Positions 1 through 10,744 of a stretch of 64,000 bases of DNA are shown piece by piece. The stretch is from Agrostemma githago. Taxonomy: Eukaryota; Streptophyta; Magnoliopsida; Caryophyllales; Caryophyllaceae. The stretch covers positions 66,603,562 through 66,667,561 of the forward strand of contig OY288242.1 in the NCBI GenBank assembly GCA_958450325.1, read 5' to 3'. Position 1 is the first letter of the stretch. Every line of letters starts with the position of its first letter. Under the pieces are notes generated by a model. It was not told the origin of the DNA, did not search any database, and saw only the letters and a program-made list of their open reading frames with translations. Both the position numbers and the translations under genes were made by a program.

Positions 1-159
1 GGAAGGTCAAGGGAACACGAAAAACTTAGCGCCAATTGGGATGGCCCATATGAAGTCACCCAGATTATGGGGCTAGGAACCTACAGAATTGCTAACCCTA
101 AAGGCCAGGATCTAGCTGCCCACTAGAATGCAGATACTCTGAAGAAGTACTACGTTTAA
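1..159 (+). pseudogene. Ty3/gypsy integrase C-terminus (pol 3' end), broken
   Basis: Frame 1 reads through a recognisable end of a gypsy polyprotein: a KLSANWDGPY block, then GTYRIAN, and finally NADTLKKYYV before TAA at 157-159. In related elements the last block is normally preceded by Trp (WNAD.LKKYY). Here a TAG at 124-126 stands at that position, which fits a TGG-to-TAG change, so the copy is inactivated. Upstream RT, RNase H and the integrase core are outside the window. Confidence 0.8.
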
Positions 160-389
160 AGTTAAAGTCCTTTTTTTTAGCTTTTTTCTCTTTCCCTAAG
201 AAAAGTCGGCGGAGGACGGTCAAGATACAATGCTGACGGCTCCGACCACAAGTGTTTAAGGTTTTTCAAAGAAATGAAAGATTCTCGAATTTATACTCGT
301 TGTCTGTTCAGATTAGCACTTCACACACAAACGAGTAGGGGACAATAGGGGGAGGGTCCCCCTATTGCAAAACCCTGAGAAAATAGACC

Positions 390-750
390 TCCCAACAAAA
401 ACGATAAGTCCTCCACATGCCTCTGGGGAGGCAGGGGGCAGGCCCCCTAGACTTCGGCAAGAAGCCAGGGTCAGGCCTGTCCCCACACGTCGAAAACAAA
501 CAACGACTGGGAAACCCCCAACCTTGTATAAAAAAGAAAAAGTCCCCTCCACCTGCCTATAGGCAGGCAGGGGGCAGGCTCCCTGGACTTTGGCAAGAAG
601 CCAGGGTCATGTCGGGCCCCACACGCAGAAAATGAACGAGGACTGGGGAACCCCCATCCTTGTATAAAAAATACAAAGTCCCCTCCACCTGCCTCTGGGC
701 AGGCAGGGGGCAGGCCCCCTAGACTTCGGAAAGAAGCCAGAGTCAGGCCA
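390..750 (+). repeat. 136-bp tandem repeat, about 2.6 copies, in the retroelement 3' UTR
   Basis: The box GCAGGGGGCA recurs at 431, 567 and 703, an exact 136-bp period both times. Each unit also holds CTTYGGMAAGAAGCCAG, a GGGRAACCCCCA box and a TTGTATAAAAA box. Overlapping ORFs in both strands come from the repeat and are not genes. Such arrays in the 3' UTR of Tat elements are a recognised source of satellite DNA. Confidence 0.85.
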
Positions 751-984
751 AACCTCAAAAGAAAACGATGACATAAATAACCAAAAGAAGTGCATTCATA
801 ACAAATCTAGAAGAGTTTAACAAAATGGGCAACGAAAATCCAAATACAAAAGAGTTAAAGGGTTACATTAGCCGGCAGTCGACAACATCAGGGCCAGGCG
901 CGCAAAAAGATCGATAAATCAACAATGAAGCAGAGGCGCATAAGGGTAGGGGCAGGAACCCTCAGAAGATGACCGTCTTGCATG

Positions 985-3391
985 TTACGCAGTGGGGGCA
1001 CCCTGGTCAGCATCAGGAGCCTCCTCAGGCGATCTATTAGCCTGGGCATCATTCTTGGCAGTGTAAAGGGTCTGGAAGGCATCCTCATTGAAGTCTGGAA
1101 GCATCTCCCTAATGACCTCCATGACAAACTTTAGGGAAGAAGAGGCTCCAGCGTTAAAGTTCTCCGCCACCGCAGAGTTGGCCTCCTGAATGATGTTGTT
1201 CTTCTCCTTTCGCCATTCCTCACCCCGCGTCTTCAAGTCACCCTGTGCCTTCTGGAGGTCCGAGTCGGCCTTGGTCAGACGGTTCTCCAGCTCAGCCACC
1301 CTTTTCTTAGACTGCTCCGGCTCGGCAACTGCTTTCTTGGCTTTCTCCAGCTCGGCAACCGCCTTCCTGGCTTGCTCCAGGTCTGCCTCCAAGTCAGCTG
1401 CCTCCCTCACAGCCTTTTCACCCTGAGCCTTCCAGCGGGCTACCTGGTTCCTGGTCTCTCCCATCTCGCCCTCGTACTTTGCCAGCTGATCCTTCAAGCT
1501 TGCAATAAGAGCAACATCTCTCTCAACCACCGCCAAGCGTTCTGGGAGAGGGAACCCAGGAGTAACGTTTAATTCCTCATCACTTAAACGGTTGAGAGCC
1601 GCCAGCTCCGAATAGGCTTGGAACACCCTGGAGCAACGTTGGATGAACTGGATCACCTGACTGGTAGAGAAGGTCAAGGATTTGATAAGATGGTCCGCCA
1701 ACGCAGTGTTGGAATCAGAGAGCAGGGCGGAGGCGTCAATACTATCGCCAGCAGTAAAATTAAACTCACCGTTTTCTTCTGAGAACAAGGTGCCTGGAAT
1801 ATCACGAGTAGGACGCTTGGCCTCAGGCATGTTGGCATATGCTTCCAGATCCACCACCGGGACGGCGTCCATCGGTTCCTTTTCTCTTCCTGCCAGCCAG
1901 GGGAGTGCTCTCCCCAGTTTCCTCGTAGTCAGAGGGCTTTGACCCCACAGGAGGGTGAGTCCCAGCGGGGGAGCCACCATGCTTACTAGTAGAGGAAGGG
2001 GTGGCCTCTAAGGCAGCCTCCCCCTCGCCATCCCTGGGGGCAGGAGTCGGAGTTACAGACCTTTTAGGGGTCGGCTAGGGAGGAACAGGAGGAAACCTCG
2101 CACTATCGACTGATATACTCTTTACATACTTCATCATATTCCGCTTCTTATAGTGAGATGGGAGGGGAGGATGGCTGACAGCAACCGAGAGATCCCTATT
2201 CAGGCCAAGGTCCCTCAGCTCTCTCCTTGACCAAAGGCAAGTAGCAATGTCTGCAAAAATTAAAGAAGATAACCAAGTGAGCACACAATAAAACAAGACA
2301 AAGGAAATTTAACTACTATCAAAATCCCCAAGCTACCTGCACTAAGACCAAGGTTTAGACCCACTCGGGTCAAGTAATCAACAGTCGCAATAAGCTCCGC
2401 ATGGGGGAGCCAGTGGTCAGGACCATATACGCCCTTCCTATCCTTGGAAGAGGCGAACCGTTCGACCAAATCCTTCTCTTTTTGGGTCAACTTAACTTCA
2501 AGAGCTTTTTCCCCAACCCCAGGGTGATACTCCTGGCGGGTCTCCAACCGGGTGTGGACATGGTTCCTGAAATGCCGAGGAATCCTCCATCCCGTATCAC
2601 TATGCACATATAGAAAGTTGTCTTTCCAATCCTCAGGCCGCTCACGACCGGCCAAACCAGGGAACTGGTTTTTTGCCGGAGAAGGGAGAAATACCCTGGG
2701 GAGTCGCCCCCCTCAGTGGAAGCTACCATCTAGAGGCCCACCATAAACCTTATGGCATCTATGGATGGCCCCTCACCCCAGAACAGGCAGGTCCAGGTAT
2801 AGGCTACCAACGACCTGACAGCAAGGGCCATCAACTGGGCAATGGCCACGTTCATGCGCCTGAAGGCCTCCTCCAAGAAAGTGTGCAGGGGAAAGCGCAG
2901 GCCGAATTCAAGGCACTTGTGGTAACCAACTATGCAGCCGTTAGGAGGGTTGCACACGACGTCCTTCTCCCCATGGACAATAACAGTGTATCCCTCCCCA
3001 AAGTTTTAAAGTTTGGCTATAGCACCCTCAGTGTTTTTCTCCAAAATAAGGTCCCGGTTCTTGGGGGCTGGGTATGTCCGCAGGGGGTCCTATACTTAGT
3101 CTTATCTAGGTAATAGGTCCTCCCTGGCTCCCTAGGAATAAATGGGCCGACGATTGTGGAGGTGTCAATCTCCAGCGCCTCGTCATCAGAGTCAATAACA
3201 TTAAAGGGAGCAGGTTCAAGGAAGTTGGCGCCCCCACTATCCTCCGAGTGGCCCTCCTCAGCCATCCTAACACCTGGCTCCCCAGAGGAGGAGGCAAGAT
3301 CAGCGTTAACCCTATCCCTACCCTCCGTCCTTTCAGTCGAAGGATCGGTGAAAGAGAGAATCCGAGCACGACGATTGGCCATGATGTTCAA
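985..3391 (-). pseudogene. Antisense gene of a Tat element (Transposase_28-like domain plus coiled coil), decayed
   Basis: Read on the minus strand, the gene runs from about 3391 to 985. It starts with an acidic/Ser-rich N-terminus (3391-3017). Next is a block with FPLHTFLEEAFRRM and SLVAYTWTCLFWGEGPS (about 2957-2730), which I recognise as the plant 'putative gypsy-type transposon' domain (Transposase_28). A WKDNFLYVHSDTGWRIP segment follows (about 2650-2560). Last is a 330-residue ORF (1980-985) that is a long coiled coil rich in Glu, Lys and Ala heptads. The reading frame is lost near 3046, and there are stops at about 3011 and 2730, so the copy is broken. At least one intron probably lies near 2250-2000. 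Function of this antisense protein is unknown. Confidence 0.65.
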
Positions 3392-3905
3392 GGGGACAAG
3401 GAAAAAAGGAAGGAATGGAAAGACGAGGAAGACAGGGATTAAGATTTTAACCTAATTAATGGCCGCAGGATGAAGATGCGGGAAAAGGCTCCTCAGTCTA
3501 AAACGCTTAAACAGAGAAAGAGAGTATGGAGGAGGGTTTGTAGGTTTTCAAATGTGTAAAGGAGGGAATGGGGGAGGTAAGAGTACTTTTATAGGTAGGA
3601 GAAGATGGAAGGCCGCCCAGTCAGAAGGCTTCCCCAAGAAAAGCCCCCACGTGTCACACATTTTGAATCCAACCACCCATCACTTCCCAAGAAACCTCGA
3701 GAAAGCAACAGAGGCAGGAAGAAATCATTGCATGACATCACTCATTCAAAAAAAAAACAACACAAACACGTAAATGTCAAAAGCCCACCTGTTTCTCATT
3801 AATCAAAAGGCCCAAAAGGTCCAAATTACAAAATAACTGGGATAAAAGAGATTACAAAAAGAGCCTGAAAGTCTGGCTCATCATGCCCGCAAGCGCTGGG
3901 TAGGC

Positions 3906-4150
3906 CTAATCTTCACCGAAGCCCGGGGAGTAATCCCCAGGACTGTCGCAGCCTCCGTCGTCAGACCCCCAGTCCCAGCTGCCGGAATCCTTGAAGGGGT
4001 CTTCAGGACCCTCATCTTCACTCCCCAAGGCTTCTCGGCCATACGAGTAGCCTTGACCGTCACTGTCCCCTGAGTCCCGGCTACTCAGGTCCCAATCCTC
4101 ACCATAAAGGGCCACCCTGGTACCCTCAGTGGAGCCATAATCCTCCTTTT
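3906..4150 (-). CDS. Small acidic antisense ORF of the Tat element
   Basis: A minus-strand frame of about 80 codons is very rich in Asp, Ser and Gly (GSEDEGPEDPF, GSWDWGSDDGG) and stops at 3906. It lies upstream, in transcriptional sense, of the larger antisense gene and may be an earlier exon or a separate ORF of the same transcript. The biased composition argues against chance, but no domain is recognised. The stretches 3400-3900 and 4150-4530 hold nothing else I can name. Confidence 0.35.
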
Positions 4151-4529
4151 TTTCTCACCAAGGGGGAAGAAGGGCCTGATTCAGGGAAAGAGCCCAAGTC
4201 AGGGCAGTCAGGGTCGAAGTGTTCAGGATGTAGCCAGAAGAAGCACCTGTAGCATCCCCTGAAAGAGCAACTCCCCGCCTAGGTACAACGTCAGGGCCTA
4301 GGCCCTGCAGGGGAGGAAGACTTTTTAGGGCGCTAACTGGCTCTAGATAAATGCTTCACCCTGACAGTCCGCGGAAGACGAGAGCGTGTTCGTCTGCTAT
4401 GACGAAGAGCCAGGTGTGCCCGCCTGGGGTACCTCAATCTCCAACGCCCCCTGAAACAGAGAGCGTTCACATAAATTCCACAACGAAATACCGTTTTTCT
4501 CACCCAAGACATTTTTTATTTAAAGAAGA

Positions 4530-5515
4530 ATAGAGGAAGATGAAGTTGGGTTGTGAAAATGATGAAGTAAAGTCGGAATTTATACAAGGGCAAAGGCAAG
4601 GCATTAAATGGGGCCTCAACCATTCTTACAAGAAAGAGCCAATCGTCAGCCCGACGCGAAGCCCGAGAGACCACTTTACATGAAAAATAATCATGAGGAA
4701 AGATATCTCAACTCTTTGCATGCCCAGAGTAGTTAAGACCTTTTTCCTCGGGAACATGCGATGCATTAAATGCCAAGATGGGATTCAAGAAGTCAACCTC
4801 CCGCCATCCCAATCAAGATGTCGCTTGCTGAAGAGGAGCCCTGCTCCCCCTCAGCCGGCGAGGGCCAATTGATGGGGGTCGGTAGCCTGCCACGGGTCGC
4901 CCGCCATTCGGACCCCGGGGAAGCCCGACCCGAAGATGAAGAAAGGCTTGCGTGGCAGGCCCATCAAAGCGAACCCTCGCCAAGAAGCCTCCAGAAGGTG
5001 ACCTCAGCTGCTCCGAGCTCCAAGCAGACTTCTTCCCTGCCCGTCATGGTCATGCCGCACGCTGGTTGAGCCAATTGAACCCCCCTGCCTACCAGTCCTC
5101 AGGGCATTCTCGCCCATGGCAAAGTCATGGGGGGGAAGTCAGAATCCTTCCGTCCAGGCCCAAGTAAAGGGGAATGAGTGGACGAGGTGAACCCACGTGT
5201 CACCTTCCCGTCCACTCATTCCTCCTCTTTCCATCTCTCTTTTTCTTCTCTTTGGGAAAGGTATAAATACTTTGTCATTTCCCACATGAAAACGGTTGGA
5301 CTTTCTCTCTCTAGACTTCTACTCTAAAAACCGCCCCCTTATTCCTCACGAGTAAGGTTCGTCAAGGCATTTCATGGACTGACTTAGGCATCGGAGAGGG
5401 TTCCCTCGGACACCTCCGAGGCCCTGCGTTCTGTGTGCAGGGAGTAGGCCATCTCCGCCGGGAAGGTCCGATTACCGGAGTAAGAGGAATGAGAGATTCG
5501 GGAAGTTAGACGATC
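4530..5515 (+). repeat. Probable 3' LTR of the Tat element
   Basis: A purine-rich stretch (AAAGAAGAATAGAGGAAGAT, about 4521-4540) could be the polypurine tract. A TATA box (5262), a polypyrimidine-rich leader and the conserved GACTTAGGCATCGGAG motif (5381-5396) follow in the U3-R-U5 order expected of this lineage. The end is placed near 5515 by analogy. Both borders are uncertain because the partner LTR is not in the window. Confidence 0.5.
5260..5272 (+). promoter_or_regulatory. TATA box of the Tat LTR
   Basis: GGTATAAATACTT lies about 115 bases upstream of the conserved TCGGAG motif. This is the normal arrangement of a plant LTR promoter. Confidence 0.55.
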
Positions 5516-5559
5516 ATTGGCAAAGTAACGACATCAAATACAAAGAACCAGAATCCACT

Positions 5560-7130
5560 TTGGTCAATTGTTTACTTACCGGAATAAGTCTAATTAAGAA
5601 CTTTTATTTATAGACGAAAGATTACATAGAATTCTATCACCTCATTCAAATTTTTCGATATATGATAATCTAATTTAACTTTATTTGGAGTCTTATTAAG
5701 AACTTTTTTTAAGACTAAAAATAGTGACCGGAGAGAGTATAATTTTTTGATGTGGGATAATTTATTTAAGTTTATAGTCTTAAGAGTGTTTTAAGACTCA
5801 AAAGAGAGGGGTATAATTTTTTCGATGTGGGATAATTTACTTAACTTTATAGTCTTAAGAGTTTCTTAAGAATCAAAATATTTTGATTGATATCTAAGAA
5901 CAAATAATTAGTCTTATTTATAATATAGAAATTAATTAATTTATTATAATTTATCGAGTGAGATAATTTACTAAAATTTGTAGGCTTATTTATAATATAG
6001 AATCATCGCCGTAATTTTGTTTAATTGTTTCCATGTGGGATAATTTTAAGTTTGTAGTCAAGTTAAGACCTTTTTTAAACAAAAGTGTTTTGGTTGGTTG
6101 ATATTTAAAAACAATGATTACTCTTATTTAGTAGAAATTCATAACCCCATCATAATTTTTTGATGTGGGAGAATTACTTAAGTTGGTTGATGTCTAAGGA
6201 ATTTTTTTTATAAGTTTTATTTATAATATAAAATTTCATCACCTTATTATAGTTTTTTATTTAAGTGTATAGCCTTAACAACATTTTTAAGACTCAAAAG
6301 ATTTTTATTTGATGAAACTTTATAATTTTTCGAATGTGGGATAGTTTTAATTAAATTAATAGTCTCAATATATTTTAAAACTCAAAAGATAATATTATTA
6401 AGAGACTTTTTAAGACTTGAAGATTTTTTTGATTGATATTTAAGAACGAATGATTAGTCTTATTTATAATATAGAATTCATTAACTTATCATAATTTTTC
6501 GATGTGAGATAAATTATGTAAGTTTGTAGTCTTCCATCAGCTCTTTTTAAGACTAAAAAAATACATCATTACTCTTGTTTATAATATAGAATTTTATCAC
6601 CTCACTATAATTTTTCAATGTGGGATGATTTTAAATTTGTAGTCTTATATATTAAAGGTTTTTTTAAGACTAAAAATTTTTTTGGTCGATATTTAAAACC
6701 GAATGATTACTCTTATTTATAATATAAAATTTCATCATCTCATCATAATTTTGATATAATATAAAATTTCATCATCTCATCATAATTAGGTTTATAGTCT
6801 TAAAGAACTCTTTTTGAGATTCAAAAGACTTTTGGTAGATATCGAAGAACGAATGATTACTCTTATTTATAATATAGAATTTCATCATCATATTATAATT
6901 CGTCAATGTGGGATAATTTTAAAACTGTTATATGTGATAAATTCATCACATAATGTGAAACAAATAATATGAAATTTATACTCTAATGAAAGCATTTTTA
7001 CCAAGGATCTAATTATTTTATTTTTATAATTTATTTTCAATAATGTTTTTAAAAAATGAACTCTAAAGATTTTTACCTCAGAATTGTAAAATATCACATT
7101 AATATAATAAATTAAATATATATTATAATA
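5560..7130. repeat. AT-rich degenerate repeat block
   Basis: No coding frame is credible here. The block repeats a few phrases: GATGTGGGATAATTT (near 5749, 5823, 6031, 6161, 6331, 6500, 6617 and 6905), TTTATAATATAGAATT, and CTTAAGACTCAAAAG-like segments. Spacing is irregular, from roughly 75 to 290 bases, so this is an old rearranged tandem array or a diverged element. No TSD or terminal inverted repeat was found. Confidence 0.55.
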
Positions 7131-7189
7131 TTTAAAAGATTCTCAAATTGATTTTTTATTATTTATGATATTTTCCTGATTCGAGGTTT

Positions 7190-7290
7190 TATTTCTGGTA
7201 CATCTGACATTCGTTGAAGTGCATCTGGTACATCTGTTGAGGAGTTTTCTGGTACATCTGGCATTCGTGGGAGTGCATCTGGTACATCCG
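7190..7290 (+). repeat. Short tandem duplication, about 55-bp unit
   Basis: CTGGTACATCTGRCATTCG occurs twice about 55 bases apart (near 7194 and 7249), with further CATCTGGTACATC copies between and after. It lies just upstream of the copia polypurine tract, so it is probably 3' untranslated sequence of that element. Confidence 0.6.
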
Positions 7291-7317
7291 CCTGATCTGA
7301 TTGTAGACAATTCAAGT

Positions 7318-7507
7318 TAAGATGGAGATTGTTAGGAAATAAGTGCCTAGCACTTGTCTTTTCGGACTTCGAATTGACTTGTGATCTGAATCTGTTTAAT
7401 TAGGAAAATTTCCTAATTATGATTGATTAGAGTTTCCTAATCGATATCTGAGTATCTGACCTAGAATTTCCTAATCTGTTTAGGGTTTCTGTTTAGGTTG
7501 AGAGTAT

Positions 7508-7510
<3 letters not shown>
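7318..7510 (+). mobile_element. Ty1/copia polypurine tract and truncated 3' LTR
   Basis: AAGATGGAGAT (7318-7329) is a typical copia polypurine tract, followed at once by TGTTAGGAAATAAG, a typical copia LTR start, at 7330. About 180 bp of LTR are readable before a (TA)n run starts near 7508. The rest of the LTR does not resume within the window, so it was split by the following chain of insertions or lost. No copia coding domain remains upstream. Confidence 0.65.
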
Positions 7511-7540
<30 letters not shown>

Positions 7541-7541
7541 G
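7508..7541. repeat. (TA)n(GA)n microsatellite
   Basis: Eight TA units run directly into nine or more GA units. This is the left edge of a chain of elements bounded by TA repeats. Confidence 0.95.
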
Positions 7542-7675
7542 GAGGCCAGGTTCAAATAAGGTCAATAACTTTTTTAAGTTCATAAGTTCCTGTGTTAAAG
7601 TTATACAAAAAGTGCTTAAAGTTATACGAGATGATTGATAAAATGCACTTTATCACTTGAAGTGATAAAAGTGCA
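7542..7675. mobile_element. MITE-like element, truncated copy
   Basis: The block starts with AGGTTCAAATAAGGTCAATAA and contains AAGTTCATAAGTTCC and two AAAGTTATAC motifs. It matches the copy at 35222-35458 in order and spacing over its first 100 bp and then ends in a (TA)n run. It has no coding capacity. Confidence 0.55.
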
Positions 7676-7694
7676 TATATATATATATATATAT
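7672..7694. repeat. (TA)n microsatellite
   Basis: About eleven TA units separate the small MITE-like element from the next element. Confidence 0.95.
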
Positions 7695-8591
7695 AGAGGA
7701 GGGATCAGGTGAGTCCACCTTTTAAAATTAAGTCCGTGAGTCCTCAACACATCTCTTGGATTAGAGAGAGATTAATGGTTGTGATTTGTTTGAGTAATTA
7801 AAGCAAGTGACTATATTTGGTAAATATCTATCTCCTTAATTTACTCATCATTTAATATCTCTCCTATAAAAAATAATTACCGTCTCTCATACACACATTC
7901 CTTCACAATTAAAATTTCCATCTAAAAAAAAATTGGTATTATATATAACTAAAAATAATAATTTACCGCATATCTTCTCCTCTCCTTAATTTATTATGTG
8001 TTACTCTTATTGTATAGAACTGTTACTCTGGCAAAGGTTTGGTGTTACTCTAACGAACATTATGCAAATATGCTTACATTGATTTCAGAGTTATATGCCC
8101 TCAACACTGAACATAATTATTAACTCAACATATGAATAATAATGTTACTCGAACGTAACTAATGTGTTACTCCAATAGATACTTTGTGTTACTCCAACGT
8201 TAGAAGCGTGTTACTCTAATATATACTTTGTGTTACTACGTTACATACGTGTTACTCTAATAGATACATTGTGTTACTCCAACGTTAGAAACGTGTTACT
8301 CTAATAGTTACTTTGTGTTACTACGTTACAAACGTGTTACTCTAATAGATACTTTGTGTTACTCCAATGTTACAAACGTGTTACTCTAATAAATACGCCT
8401 TACACATGATTATTGAAATACTGATTGCGTTTCCTATTTTGTTGGATGTTATACTCTTTCAAATTAGGAAACAATATCTTCTTTTATGATACAATATCTC
8501 AATCCATCTCATCCATCCATTATATTATCATCCAATGGATGGTTGAAGGACTTAGAGACTCAAATATATAGAAGGACTCATAAGAACCCTC

Positions 8592-8593
<2 letters not shown>
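7695..8593. mobile_element. Non-autonomous MULE-like element (about 0.9 kb) between TA tracts
   Basis: The left end begins AGAGGAGGGATCAGGTGAGT and continues AAGTCCGTGAGTCCTCA. The right end, reverse-complemented, begins AGGAGGGTTCTTATGAGTCC and continues GTCTCTAAGTCCTTCAACC, giving imperfect terminal inverted repeats. The left end also matches the start of the large MULE at 35561, including AGTCCGTGAGTCCTCA exactly. Internally it carries the same GTTACTCTAAT motif as that MULE and no protein. It is therefore likely a deletion derivative mobilised by the large family. Confidence 0.7.
7999..8400 (+). repeat. Reiterated GTTACTCTAAT motif array
   Basis: About 15 copies of TGTTACTC(T/C)AA(T/C)-like sequence occur here, all in one orientation. 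From 8206 to 8395 they form a higher-order repeat of about 42-43 bp that alternates a GTTACTCTAATAGATAC half with a GTTACTCCAACGTTAGAAAC half. Confidence 0.9.

Positions 8594-8632
<39 letters not shown>
8590..8632. repeat. (TC)n(TA)n microsatellite
   Basis: A run of CT dinucleotides changes into about ten TA units. It is the junction between the 0.9-kb element and the next element. Confidence 0.95.
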
Positions 8633-9199
8633 AGAGGGGATCAAGGGAGTTATTAACTTCTTGGAAGTCTCTTAGTGTTGATCTTGATCTTCCATCCATC
8701 TTAAGATGGATGGATGGGGGGGGGGGACTACTGCCAAACATCCCCTCACCCAAATCAATCACCGCATTACTTCTCTCCTCCACTCTCCCGCCTATTACCT
8801 TTCCCAATCCCCTCTTTTTCAATTGATCATTTCCTCAATTCAATTCATCTCTATCTAACAAAACTCCTTCAAATAAGCTCCATTAATAACTCCAACCATA
8901 CTCCGTCAACAACTCCGATCATACTCCGTTTTTAATACAGCATACTTCATCAGTAACTTCGATCATCATACGAAGGTATGTTCATGCATAAACTCCGATC
9001 ATCTTCATCTTCATGCTTCTTTAATTTTTCATACCTTTTTTTTGGTATTTATAAAATTATTCATCTTTATTATCCACACAAAAAAAACTTCATCTTCAAG
9101 ATGAAGTTTGAAGATGAAGTTGTTCTTTTTTTGTGGGATAAATGAAGCTTGAAGATGAAGATGAATGAAGATGAACAAGTCATTTAGTGCGTAATGTTA

Positions 9200-9365
9200 C
9201 TGCAGAATTGCAAGGTCACACACTTTCAGTTGTATAGTCACACTCATTATGTTGTAGAATCACGCAGCTGTACACTCATTGTAGTCATTTATTCAGTTGT
9301 ATAGTCACACACATTAATGCTGTATAGTCATACTCGCTATGTTGTAGAATCACATAGCTGTAGAA
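9200..9365 (+). repeat. GTATAGTCACAC motif array, left part of MULE2
   Basis: About six variants of TTGTATAGTCACAC and GTAGAATCACRYAGCTGTA are spaced 25-45 bases apart. The same phrases recur at 32870-34330 in the right part of the element. Confidence 0.8.
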
Positions 9366-9371
9366 TGCCTT

Positions 9372-9585
9372 GGGATTAAGGTCTCATGCGTTTAATCATC
9401 TTCATCTTCATGCTTGTTTTATTTTTCATACCTTTTTTTTTTTTATATTTATAAAATTATTCATCTTCATTATCCACTAAAAAATGAACGTTGAATATGG
9501 ATGAATGGAGGTTGAATATTTAATGAATGTTTAGATATTTTTGTTTTTTAAAAGTCACAATCGTCCATTCATCCATATTCAACCT
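9372..9585. repeat. Left arm of a long foldback in MULE2
   Basis: This segment contains CATCTTCATCTTCATGCTTG, TTTATTTTTCATACC and TTCATCTTCATTATCCAC. The complements occur in reverse order at 23034-23064 and 32757-32880, which adjoined this arm before insertion of the solo LTR and element B. A 19-bp perfect stem (9490-9508 with 9565-9583) forms the inner hairpin. Confidence 0.7.
9581..9585. other. Target-site duplication AACCT, left copy
   Basis: AACCT directly precedes the TG start of the solo LTR and recurs at 23029-23033 directly after its CA end. Confidence 0.85.
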
Positions 9586-9937
9586 TGTAGACACCCACAT
9601 TTGGCCGTTAGGTGTCTATGGCAGTTTCCGACAAACACCCGATGATGATCAGACGCGAACGTGCTTTTACGCGCTCGAATATGGGCTCAAAATCGTTAGT
9701 TTCTGGCTTGGGCTTTTTACGGAGTACAAATCTCACAAAACCAACCTCAAATTCAGGCCCAGTGGGTCATTTTCAATCAAATGAGACTAATTTGGGTCAA
9801 AACCGATATCGGAAATAAAACCGACTTTTAGCGACTAGGTCAAACTCCGGTCAAAGCCGTTTCCGAGACACAAATCAGTCATGCAAACTTCAAAGAATCC
9901 AACTCAAAGTCAAAAACTCCGGATATTTCATCTAACC

Positions 9938-10066
9938 CACTCGATCGAGTGTCAGCTCACTCGATCGAGTGGGCCTCCAAGGGGCCCGTTGTTGCTTCTT
10001 AAGTGGGCCACTCGATCGAGTCAACAGGGGCACTCGATCGAGTCAACAGGGGCACTCGATCGAGTG
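9938..10066. repeat. Cluster of CACTCGATCGAGTG palindromes in the solo LTR
   Basis: The 14-bp perfect palindrome occurs at 9938-9951, 9958-9971 and 10053-10066, with near copies ending in AGTC at about 10009 and 10031. They sit 30-150 bases upstream of the TATA box, so they may be promoter elements. Confidence 0.9.
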
Positions 10067-10090
10067 ACCCTAGGTCAGGGGTTTGGGAAT

Positions 10091-10104
10091 TTCTTATAAA
10101 TACA
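10091..10104 (+). promoter_or_regulatory. TATA box of the solo LTR
   Basis: TTCTTATAAATACACC precedes a C-rich leader by the distance expected for a plant LTR promoter and follows the palindrome cluster. Confidence 0.55.
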
Positions 10105-10744
10105 CCCCTTTGCAACACAATTGACACAACCCTTTCTCTCTACAACTTTTACATATAATTCACAACCCTTGCAACCTTTCTTCTACCTTAAACCACCATA
10201 ACTCATCTACATAATCTCGAAGCTCCCGTGCCTAAGCCACAACTAGACGAGCCCTATTCCGAGAAGACAAAAGCATGTAGGTTGAGGGTGCCAATTCAAT
10301 CCCGATCTTCTTTCTTTCTCTCTTCCCTTCTCTCGTCTCTCCCATCTTCTTCATTTTTTTTTTCTGTTTTTTTTCTTTTTCTTCTTTCATCTCTAGTATC
10401 ATAATTATTACTTCTATCGAATCACTATAAAATATTCGCCTATTCGTGTCGAGTACAAGGGATGACGGGATAAGGAAACACCGAATATGAGGGTATCGCA
10501 CCCAATGTTGCCGGTCGCTTATCCCGACACTCCAAGTATTTGATTGTTGAAGCGAATCAACATCAACAATATCGTCTTTTATCGCGTCGTTAGTCTCGTT
10601 TTAGTATTTACATAATCGTCATCATTAACATCGCACATACATCAAATTTATAAAATAATATCGAATCGAATACGTTTAATGTTGAAATTCGAATAAGACC
10701 CTTCTAATCCCTTTACGAGTCATAACACTACAAGAGTTAAAAGT

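Larger units (their letters stand above)
1..5515 (+). mobile_element. 3' part of a Tat-lineage Ty3/gypsy LTR retrotransposon
   Basis: The block holds, in order, the integrase C-terminal tail, a 3' untranslated region with a 136-bp tandem repeat, a long antisense gene, and a terminal region with a TATA box followed by the ACTGACTTAGGCATCGGAG-type motif seen in Tat LTRs. Extra antisense ORFs and 3' tandem repeats are known for Tat elements (Ogre, Retand). The 5' LTR, gag and most of pol lie outside the window. The right boundary is estimated and no TSD could be paired. Confidence 0.75.

Noticed and set aside
4770..5069. 99-aa plus-strand ORF near the Tat LTR
   Set aside because: It lies in the presumed U3 region of the LTR, overlaps another frame (4952-5167), and has no recognisable domain.
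7999..8400. CRISPR-like spaced repeats
   Set aside because: The repeat is a short degenerate motif with repeated, not unique, spacers, in a plant transposon context. A CRISPR array is excluded.
10232..10501. 89-aa minus-strand ORF with a Lys/Glu run
   Set aside because: The Lys/Glu run comes from a CT-rich leader in the solo LTR and nothing supports translation.
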